Below are positions 5,616-11,566 of a stretch of 11,566 nt of DNA, one piece after another. A program made the position numbers and the translations under genes. The stretch lies in contig JBNKIW010000065.1 of the NCBI GenBank assembly GCA_050290865.1, positions 1 through 11,566 on the forward strand, in the 5' to 3' direction. Numbering within the stretch: position 1 is the first letter of the stretch; each line of letters begins with the position of its first letter. The stretch comes from JARRLC01 sp050290865 (GTDB lineage Bacteria > Pseudomonadota > Alphaproteobacteria > Rhizobiales > Rhodomicrobiaceae). Under the pieces are notes generated by a model, which made no database searches, had not been told where the DNA came from, and was given only the letters and a program-made list of their open reading frames with translations.

Positions 5616-6947
5616 TCATGTCATCTTGTTAGTTGTTTCAACTGCCAGTACAACACTCTTCCTTCCGCGCAGTACATCAAAAAGATATGGGATTACAAGA
5701 TCCGTCTGTTGTGTTGACGTCCCAATCCACCCACGGCCGACCATGTCGATGAAATTCGTTGGCGTCATTTTGCGCCGACCGAAGGTATCCGGGTAGATGA
5801 TCGTACCGCCCCTCTTGCCCTTGGCAGCCTGTGTATTGACCAGCCGCTTCCAAAAGCTTAAGGGAACATAAATTCCCGGCACATGGCCTTTGTCGTTGTG
5901 CGAAAGAAGCTTACTGCAAAACTTGAGGAAGAAGGGGTCCTGGCCAAGGCGATACCCATCACAACTCTGGTCTACAGCGACCCCCGCCAGCACCTTTGCT
6001 GCTACATCCATTCGCTTGATTTCCTCGGCCAATTGCTTATCCGGCCTGTAGCCATCCTCTCCTTCTTTTCCTGAAAACATCTTGTATTGCACGAAAATGA
6101 CCGACCTGAACGTCTCGTTTACGTAAATCAGGTCGACTCCGAGCAGCCTTTCGAGGGGGAGTTTGTTCGCCAGAATAATGGTGAGGCTGGTATCGCGGTT
6201 AGTAAACAACTTTGCAGGAAAACGCTGATCTTTGATCCACCTCCATCCCTCGCTGGCTTTTGCAAGGTCTTGAAGAATCAATTGGTCTTCTGTTGATGTT
6301 ACGTCTTCATCGCTGTCGAAGATCGACGTTATGGTAGGTGATACCTCTTCGTCGAGTTGGGGCACGACCGCCAGCTGCTCTTTGGGGATTCGTGCTATTT
6401 CGAGTGCTGTGACGACGGCGTCACGTTGATAGGCCCAGTTTATCTTTGCAGGGGCGGGTTCGACCGACCCAACCCGGCTGCGATCCACCACCCCCTCGGC
6501 AATTCTCCACGCTCCGGGGGCGACCTGACGCAACGCGTTCATGAGCGAACTGAAGGCGGAGGCCGAGACGTGACCTCCATCGAGCGCCAGTTTCGCGCGC
6601 TTCACCTGCTTGCCTTGCAACTTTGCCTTAATCGACGCCACGCGCACCGGCTTCGCGAACGGCATGACATTCCAGATATCGAGCTTGTCCCTCCCAGATT
6701 CGGCTGGGTAGTAGACGACACTACGCGCCACATGCGTAAGGTATCCATTCTTGACGCTGATGAAACACAGCATCCAGCGCCTGCGCATGGCCACGGGAAT
6801 CTTCGGAATGGCTTGGCTGCAGGTGCTCTGCGCCGAGAGATCGCCGTCGAACTCATCCATTCGTTCTGTCGTAATCCTGAGTACGTAGCCGTACTGAGGC
6901 ACCCATGGAGACCCTGCTCCCGGATATCGATGTCCCCACGCAGCCAA
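5616..6947 (-). CDS. Putative PD-(D/E)XK-like nuclease, Q-variant (unknown family)
   Basis: A 443-aa protein from a TTG start. It has no signal peptide or membrane segment, so it is probably cytoplasmic. Residues about 257-290 read ILANKLPLERLLGVDLIYVN then ETFRSVIFVQYKMF. An aspartate (D272) in a strand, a short turn, then a strand with Q287-x-K289, fits the D...(E/Q)xK active site of restriction-like nucleases in the variant where Q replaces E. The C-terminal 150 residues are conserved-looking (DPFFLKFCSKL, GIYVPLSFWKRL, DMVGRGWIGT). The N-terminal half has no motif I can name. Start choice: TTG at 6947 has a perfect AGGAGG 5 bases upstream, whereas an in-frame GTG at 6980 has none. Base composition in sampled lines is about 42-60% GC, below the neighbouring genes, suggesting transfer. 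It diverges from the giant HTH gene. The nuclease call is inferred from one motif. Confidence 0.75.
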   Translation of the reverse strand: MAAWGHRYPGAGSPWVPQYGYVLRITTERMDEFDGDLSAQSTCSQAIPKIPVAMRRRWMLCFISVKNGYLTHVARSVVYYPAESGRDKLDIWNVMPFAKPVRVASIKAKLQGKQVKRAKLALDGGHVSASAFSSLMNALRQVAPGAWRIAEGVVDRSRVGSVEPAPAKINWAYQRDAVVTALEIARIPKEQLAVVPQLDEEVSPTITSIFDSDEDVTSTEDQLILQDLAKASEGWRWIKDQRFPAKLFTNRDTSLTIILANKLPLERLLGVDLIYVNETFRSVIFVQYKMFSGKEGEDGYRPDKQLAEEIKRMDVAAKVLAGVAVDQSCDGYRLGQDPFFLKFCSKLLSHNDKGHVPGIYVPLSFWKRLVNTQAAKGKRGGTIIYPDTFGRRKMTPTNFIDMVGRGWIGTSTQQTDLVIPYLFDVLRGRKSVVLAVETTNKMT

Positions 6948-6952
6948 AACTT

Positions 6953-6958
6953 CCTCCT
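6953..6958 (-). promoter_or_regulatory. Perfect Shine-Dalgarno that fixes a TTG start
   Basis: AGGAGG on the minus strand, followed by AAGTT and then TTG at 6947-6945. It decides the start of the 443-aa gene, since the in-frame GTG eleven codons upstream has no ribosome site and there is no ATG before codon 30 of the TTG-start protein. Confidence 0.7.
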
Positions 6959-7276
6959 TCCCCCGATCGCCCCTCTTCACTAGCGTGAGAAAGCACCCCG
7001 GCTTGTGCGAGGGAAGAAGCTGCCTTGCATCCCGACGGACCGGTCGCCCCTCGCTTTAAAGTGAATACCTGAAATATCTTTGCAAACGCTGTAGGGAGCG
7101 TCGGATGAGTGGCCCGCACCAACGGGGCGAGCGGTGCTCCCAGAGAGCCATTCCGGCGGTGCTCCTGCGCGGTTGCGACACTCAAAGAAGCTGCTGCTGG
7201 TAGCGAATTCGATTCAGCACAGACGGCGGAGCAGTTGGGTGCGGACGGAAATCGCGTGGGAGGTGAAATGCACCGT

Positions 7277-7304
7277 TTGCGAACGTTACGCGAATCTGTA
7301 TTGT
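7277..7304 (+). promoter_or_regulatory. Candidate promoter of the giant HTH-fusion gene
   Basis: TTGCGA (7277-7282), a 16-base spacer and TATTGT (7299-7304) each match consensus at 4 of 6 positions. The -10 lies inside the left arm of the inverted repeat at 7295-7324, the arrangement expected for a repressed promoter. Transcription would start near 7311, about 43 bases before the ATG. Confidence 0.45.
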
Positions 7305-7324
7305 GTTGCGCTACACGATACAGA
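7295..7324. promoter_or_regulatory. Imperfect 12-bp inverted repeat, probable operator for the HigA-like HTH
   Basis: TCTGTATTGTGT (7295-7306) and ACACGATACAGA (7313-7324) are inverted copies with 11 of 12 positions pairing, around a 6-base spacer. HigA-family repressors bind inverted repeats at their own promoters. The gene starting at 7354 encodes such a domain at its N-terminus, so autoregulation is the likely function. As RNA it could also fold into a hairpin, but it lies too near the predicted transcription start to be an obvious attenuator. Confidence 0.6.
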
Positions 7325-7353
7325 CGCTCGAGTTTTTCGCGAAGGAACGCATC

Positions 7354-10300
7354 ATGGCCGCAGGCCTGCCCAAGCCGATTCATCCCGGGTCCTACGTCCG
7401 CGAGCACGTTATCCCTCGCGGATTGAGCGTGAAGGAGGCCGCCGCCGTCATCGGTATCGGGCGTCCAGCTTTATCGAATTTTCTCAACGGGAAGGCGTCG
7501 CTCTCGCAGGACATGGCAACTCGCCTCCAAAAATCGTTCGGCGCGGATCGCGCCAAGCTCCTCAACATGCAGCAGGAGTACGATCAGGCAGGGGCGCGGC
7601 CGGAGCAACTGCCGGTGCGGCACTACATTCCGCCGTTCTTCCTTATCAAAGCCCGCGACATCGATGGCTGGGCGACCGCCAATCTCGAAGCCCGCAGTCT
7701 CCTTTCTGTGCTGATGCGCAAACTCGTGAACTCCTCTGGCCTCATCCTCCGTCAGGTGGACTTCCCAGGATACGACAATGCCGAGCGCCACGGCTGGGAC
7801 GGATATACCGAAGCGGGCGGCGCGAGCCCCTGGGTGCCGGACGGAATCTCCGGCTGGGAGTTCGGCTGCAACGAAGATCCGCGCAAAAAGGCCGAGGCCG
7901 ATTACAGGGCGCGCGTTAAATCCATCGCCGCAGAGGAGCGCGCAGCGATCACGTTTGTTTTTGTGACGCCCCTTAACTGGCCCGGTAAGGCCGCATGGGA
8001 AAAAGAGAAGGCGGCCCGCGACGAATGGAAGGCGGTACGAGCGCTCGACGCCAGCGATCTGGAGCAATGGCTGGAGCAATCTCTGCAAGGGCAGGTCTGG
8101 TTGGCCGAAAAGCTCAACCGATCCGCCAGCGGCCTCAGGACGTTGGATGCGTGCTGGCGCAGCTGGTCGGGTGCGGCCAAACCGGCGCTCTCGCGGGAGC
8201 TATTTGCGCCCGCCCTCCGCAGCTATGTCGACGACTACCGGAAATGGCTGAATGCCGAGCCGAACGGCCCCCTCATCATTGCCGCCGATTCCCGCGATGA
8301 GGGGCTCGCTTTTCTCGCTTGTGTTGCTGAGCAGAACAAGGAGGGCCATTCCTCTGGCGATCTGCCTATCGTCTTCGACACAGCCGACGCCTTGCGGCGC
8401 ATGGCGCCCGTCTCTGCGCCCTTTGTTCCTGTCGTCTGGAATCATGAAACCGAGTTGGAACTGGCTTCGCTCTCCCAGAGCACGCACTCCATTGTCGTTC
8501 GGCCACGCAATGCAGTCGATTCCGATCCTGACATCATCCTCGATCTTCTCCGGCATGATGACTTCATCGCCGCGCTGGCGCCCATGGGGGTCGAGGGCGA
8601 TGCGGCGGATCGTCTGGCGCGGGAGGCGGCGGGCTCGCCCACCATTCTCCGCCGCCGCCGCTCCGACATTCCCTCCATACGGACGCCGCATTGGGCTGAA
8701 GACCGCGCGAGCGCCGAAGCCCTGGTGCCGATGGCACTCATCGGCGTTTGGCACACCGCCTCATCCGCAGATCGCGGCATCATCTCCTCCCTTGCCGGCC
8801 ACTCTCATGAGGAGATCGAGGAGCATGTCGTCAGCTTGCTGAGACTCGACGACGCGCCCATCTGGTCCGTCGGCTCCTATCGCGGCGTGGTCTCCAAGAT
8901 CGACGCCCTCTTTGCCATCAGCGGCTGGGTGAGCGCGCCAGCCCTGAAATCTTTCTTTAAGATTGCCGAGGAGGTTCTTTCCGAGCGCGATCCCGCCCTC
9001 GACCTCCCGGAAGAGGACCGCTGGGCGGCGAGTGTCTACGGCAAGATGCGCGAGCATTCGGCAGCACTCCGGGCGGGCATAGCCGAGACGCTGGTTCTGC
9101 TCAGAGTGCACGGCAACAGTCTTTTCCGGGAGCGCACCGGCATCGACGTTGAAGGGGAGGTTTCAGCCCTCGTCCGCAAGCTGCTCGAACCGCTCACCCT
9201 TGAACGCCTGCTCTCGCAGAGCGCCGATCTTCCACTTTACGCCGAGGCTGCCCCTTGCGCCTTCCTCGCCATTCTGGAAGAGGATCTGAAGACGTCCGAT
9301 CCGGTCGTCTTCGGCCTCTTGAAACCCATGGACCACCCTCTGCTTGGCGGGCGCTATACCCGCAGCGATTTGCTCTGGGCGTTGGAGGGTCTCGCGTGGA
9401 ATCCGCGCTTCCTGTCTCGCGTCATCGAGATTCTCGCGAAGCTGTCAGAGCACAACATCGGGGACAACCAAGACAACAAGCCCGAGAGCAGCTTGCTAGG
9501 CATCTTCGAGCCCATCATGCCCCAGACCGCCGCCACTCTCGAACAGCGTAAGCTGGCCTTCGAAAGAGTGGTCCGGAATTTCCCGGCGCTCGGCTGGCGT
9601 CTGTGCGCCCAGCAATTCCAGCCTCATTCGCATATTGTTCACACCTGCCACCGGCCGCGCTGGCGGAACGACGCCTCTGGCGCAGGGCAGCAGCTCCGGG
9701 GGAAGGAACCCAGTGAGTTCATCGATAAAGCCATCGAACTGGCGCTTGCCTGGCCCCAACATGACGAGCGTAAGCTGGGCGATCTGGTCGAGCGCCTCAG
9801 CTGCGTGAGCGATACGCATAAGGAAGCCGTCTGGGCTTTGATCGACCGGTGGATAGCAACCGATCCTTCTGACCGCGCCAAAACGGCGCTCCGCGAGCGC
9901 ATTCGCACCAATGCGTTTACGCGCCGGGGCATGCGGCGGGCCGACGATATTACCAGGGCAAAGGCCCGCGAGGCCATGGAGCGACTGGAGCCCGCCGATC
10001 CAGTAATGCGTCATCGCTGGCTCCTCGCGCGCCAGTGGGTCGAGGAGTCCGTGGATGAGCTGGAAGGCGAGCACTTCGATTTCGAAAAGCGCGACAAGGG
10101 CATACATGCGCTGCGGCGTTCAGCCATGCGAGAGATATGGGGCAAAGCAGGGTTTACCGGTCTGGAGGCGATCCTTGCAGAGAGCGAAGCCCCCTGGATG
10201 ATCGGGCAGCTCATGGCCGAGATCGTCACTAACCTGAAGGATACCACGGCCTTCGTGCGGGCCTGCCTGAATGCCGAAAAACGAAGGTCCGACGGCAAGT

Positions 10301-11424
10301 GCCGGAACTGCCTGGCGGGCTTCTTGCAGCGGTCGGATCCGGCGAGATATGAGAAGTTCGTCTCATCACTTGCGAAAGATCCTGACGATCCCGCCACTCT
10401 CATTCTCTTCCTGGCGCTGCCCTTCGGACAGGCGGCGTGGCGGCTCCTTGACTGCCAACCTGAGGAGTTGCGCCGGACCTACTGGGCGCAGGTCAACGTA
10501 TATTGGGCCAATTACACGCCGGAAGAGGTCAACGAACTCATCGACCGTCTTTTGGAGGTGCAGCGCCCGACTGCTGCTTTCCATGCGGTTCATATCGATT
10601 GGGGCAAAATCGAAACTTCCCGGCTTGCGCGCCTCCTGCGAGCCATTCCAGCCACGCCGCCGGAGAAACTGCAGCCATACAAGCTTGCGCCCCACGATCT
10701 TTCGCGGGCGCTGGACGAGTTGCAGAAGCGCCCCGGCATCTCGGTTGAGGAGATGGCCAACCTGGAGTTCATGTATCTGGATGCGCTCGATCATACCGAG
10801 CATGGCATCCCCAATCTCGAAAAGCAAATTGGGGTCTTGCCGAAACTGTTCGTGCAGGCGATAGGTTTTTCGTATCTGCGGAATGACGGGCAGCAGGACC
10901 CTCCAGAATACCGCATCGATGACGCCGACCGCCGCTCCGAGGTTGCCATGGGGGCACATCGTTTGCTGGAGCGGATCAGCCGCGTGCCCGGCGCGGATGA
11001 CGACGGCTCGATCAAGCTGGCGGATCTTCATGCGTGGATCGCGCAGGTCCGCTCCTCGTGCAGAGACCTCGGCAGGGCCGACATCACGGACATCAAGATC
11101 GGCGAGCTTTTGGCCCGCGCCACTCCGGAGGAGGACGGTCTCTGGCCGTGCCGTCCGGTGTGCGAGGCGCTGGAAACCATTGGCACGGATGAGGTGCGGC
11201 GAGGCTTTATCGTCGGCACGCATAATAAGCGCGGCATGCACTGGCGAGGTTCAGGAGGCGATGAGGAGCGCCGGCTCGCCGCCCGATTTCGGGACTGGGC
11301 GGATCGCCTCTCGTTCGAATATCCTTTCGTGGGCGAGATCCTGTACGGCATTGCCGACAGCTATGAGCACGAGGGGCGCTATCAAGACTCCGAAGCCAAA
11401 ATTCGATCGCGGTTGCGCTATTGA
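7354..11424 (+). CDS. Giant HigA-type HTH fusion protein: HTH, nuclease-like domain, P-loop-less ATPase-like core, helical repeats (putative defence protein)
   Basis: A 1356-aa protein. Residues 7-75 are a HigA/VapI-type XRE domain: IHPGSYVREHVIPRGLSV, then the HTH EAAAVIGIGRPALSNFLNG. Residues 110-250 look like a restriction-nuclease fold: GWDG with D149, then PDGISGWEFG with E169, K178-K179, EADYRAR, a strand TFVFVTPLNW, and VRALDASDLEQWLE. The catalytic set is not certain. Residues 304-437 resemble a STAND-type ATPase without a P-loop: PLIIAADSRDEGLAFL where Walker A should be, VPVVWNHETEL near Walker B, and DRLAREAAGSPTILRRR like a sensor-2 arginine region. Residues about 450-1356 look like helical repeats, ending in DRLSFEYPFVGEILYGIADS. 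The ATG at 7354 has AAGGA 7 bases upstream; an in-frame TTG at 7303 would add 17 residues but lies in the promoter repeat. The gene is intact. Defence or toxin-antitoxin function is inference. Confidence 0.85.
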   Translation: MAAGLPKPIHPGSYVREHVIPRGLSVKEAAAVIGIGRPALSNFLNGKASLSQDMATRLQKSFGADRAKLLNMQQEYDQAGARPEQLPVRHYIPPFFLIKARDIDGWATANLEARSLLSVLMRKLVNSSGLILRQVDFPGYDNAERHGWDGYTEAGGASPWVPDGISGWEFGCNEDPRKKAEADYRARVKSIAAEERAAITFVFVTPLNWPGKAAWEKEKAARDEWKAVRALDASDLEQWLEQSLQGQVWLAEKLNRSASGLRTLDACWRSWSGAAKPALSRELFAPALRSYVDDYRKWLNAEPNGPLIIAADSRDEGLAFLACVAEQNKEGHSSGDLPIVFDTADALRRMAPVSAPFVPVVWNHETELELASLSQSTHSIVVRPRNAVDSDPDIILDLLRHDDFIAALAPMGVEGDAADRLAREAAGSPTILRRRRSDIPSIRTPHWAEDRASAEALVPMALIGVWHTASSADRGIISSLAGHSHEEIEEHVVSLLRLDDAPIWSVGSYRGVVSKIDALFAISGWVSAPALKSFFKIAEEVLSERDPALDLPEEDRWAASVYGKMREHSAALRAGIAETLVLLRVHGNSLFRERTGIDVEGEVSALVRKLLEPLTLERLLSQSADLPLYAEAAPCAFLAILEEDLKTSDPVVFGLLKPMDHPLLGGRYTRSDLLWALEGLAWNPRFLSRVIEILAKLSEHNIGDNQDNKPESSLLGIFEPIMPQTAATLEQRKLAFERVVRNFPALGWRLCAQQFQPHSHIVHTCHRPRWRNDASGAGQQLRGKEPSEFIDKAIELALAWPQHDERKLGDLVERLSCVSDTHKEAVWALIDRWIATDPSDRAKTALRERIRTNAFTRRGMRRADDITRAKAREAMERLEPADPVMRHRWLLARQWVEESVDELEGEHFDFEKRDKGIHALRRSAMREIWGKAGFTGLEAILAESEAPWMIGQLMAEIVTNLKDTTAFVRACLNAEKRRSDGKCRNCLAGFLQRSDPARYEKFVSSLAKDPDDPATLILFLALPFGQAAWRLLDCQPEELRRTYWAQVNVYWANYTPEEVNELIDRLLEVQRPTAAFHAVHIDWGKIETSRLARLLRAIPATPPEKLQPYKLAPHDLSRALDELQKRPGISVEEMANLEFMYLDALDHTEHGIPNLEKQIGVLPKLFVQAIGFSYLRNDGQQDPPEYRIDDADRRSEVAMGAHRLLERISRVPGADDDGSIKLADLHAWIAQVRSSCRDLGRADITDIKIGELLARATPEEDGLWPCRPVCEALETIGTDEVRRGFIVGTHNKRGMHWRGSGGDEERRLAARFRDWADRLSFEYPFVGEILYGIADSYEHEGRYQDSEAKIRSRLRY

Positions 11425-11566
11425 CAGGGCGAGGCCAGGCGGCGCGCAGCGGTGGACTGCTGCGCCCCAAAAGCTGTCTCTGACAGTGACCCGAACTTGG
11501 GGCAGTTGATGTTCAATGAGCAGTCGCTCACCGCCACGCCCTCGGTTCGGTGCACGCATGTTGTTT
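11425..11566. other. Tail after the giant gene
   Basis: No gene is supported in these 142 bases. A perfect 7-bp stem, GCGCAGC (11444-11450) with GCTGCGC (11459-11465) around an 8-base loop, lies 20 bases after the stop and may help end the transcript, but CCCCAAAAG rather than a T-run follows. A shorter CTGTC-TCT-GACAG palindrome lies just beyond it. Confidence 0.4.

Larger units (their letters stand above)
6948..7353. promoter_or_regulatory. 406-base divergent control region of the nuclease-like and giant HTH genes
   Basis: It has no credible gene of its own; frames here are serine/arginine-rich chance frames. The right end holds the promoter and inverted repeat of the giant gene. Towards the 443-aa gene, a weak minus-strand promoter could be TTGCAA (7080-7085) and TTTAAA (7055-7060), but the 19-base spacer is long and the call is tentative. 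The leader before the TTG start would be about 100 bases. Confidence 0.4.

Noticed and set aside
1080..7133. A 17-bp exact match, CACCAACGGGGCGAGCG, at 1080-1096 (in arsM) and 7117-7133 (intergenic)
   Set aside because: One copy is coding sequence, there is no extended similarity, and a single such match is not strong evidence in GC-rich DNA.
7109..7353. A separate HigB-like toxin gene upstream of the HigA-like domain
   Set aside because: No frame before 7354 on either strand reads as a HigB/RelE-type toxin, so a classical two-gene toxin-antitoxin pair is not supported.
6885..7843. Shared SPWVP string in the 443-aa protein (SPWVPQYG) and the giant protein (SPWVPDG)
   Set aside because: Five residues in different structural contexts with no flanking similarity; treated as coincidence.
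1..11566. CRISPR arrays, tRNA or rRNA genes, insertion sequences, integrases
   Set aside because: No regularly spaced repeats, no cloverleaf-like sequence and no transposase or integrase frame was seen on either strand.

Overview
This window looks like chromosomal DNA from a GC-rich proteobacterium, most likely an alphaproteobacterium. That is inferred from GC-rich coding sequence and from the look of the ArsR/ArsM pair, the threonine-dehydratase-like enzyme and the AraC regulator; no rRNA, tRNA or housekeeping marker fixes the taxon. Gene density is moderate. Three gene-free stretches of about 350-630 bases and a local drop in GC suggest an accessory region.

Left part (1-4984). A minus-strand gene cut by the window edge is the N-terminus of a UvrD/Rep-type helicase (1-197). 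Diverging from it is a small protein with a possible DNA-binding N-terminus and a coiled-coil tail (303-638). After a 354-base gap comes a minus-strand arsenic operon: an ArsR repressor (1860-2219) followed 15 bases later by an ArsM arsenite methyltransferase (993-1844). A perfect 11-bp inverted repeat overlaps both the arsR promoter and its start codon, and the promoter geometry predicts a leaderless arsR mRNA. Facing away from arsR is a membrane-anchored protein of unknown function (2394-2963). It converges with a PLP-dependent threonine/serine-dehydratase-like enzyme (3046-4020), which is transcribed divergently from an AraC-family regulator (4154-4984), its probable regulator.

Right part (4985-11566). 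After a 631-base gap there are two large divergent genes separated by 406 bases. The minus-strand gene (5616-6947, TTG start with a perfect AGGAGG) encodes a 443-aa protein with a PD-(D/E)XK-like nuclease signature of the Q-variant kind, D...QxK. The plus-strand gene (7354-11424) encodes a 1356-aa protein. It has a HigA-type helix-turn-helix at its N-terminus, then a domain with restriction-nuclease-like sequence, then what looks like a STAND-type ATPase core that has lost its P-loop, then about 900 residues of helical-repeat-like sequence. An imperfect 12-bp inverted repeat overlaps its promoter, which suggests autoregulation by its own HTH.

The most interesting proposal is that these two divergent genes, or the giant gene alone, form an uncharacterised anti-phage or toxin-antitoxin-like system. 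This rests on domain reading and context and is untested.
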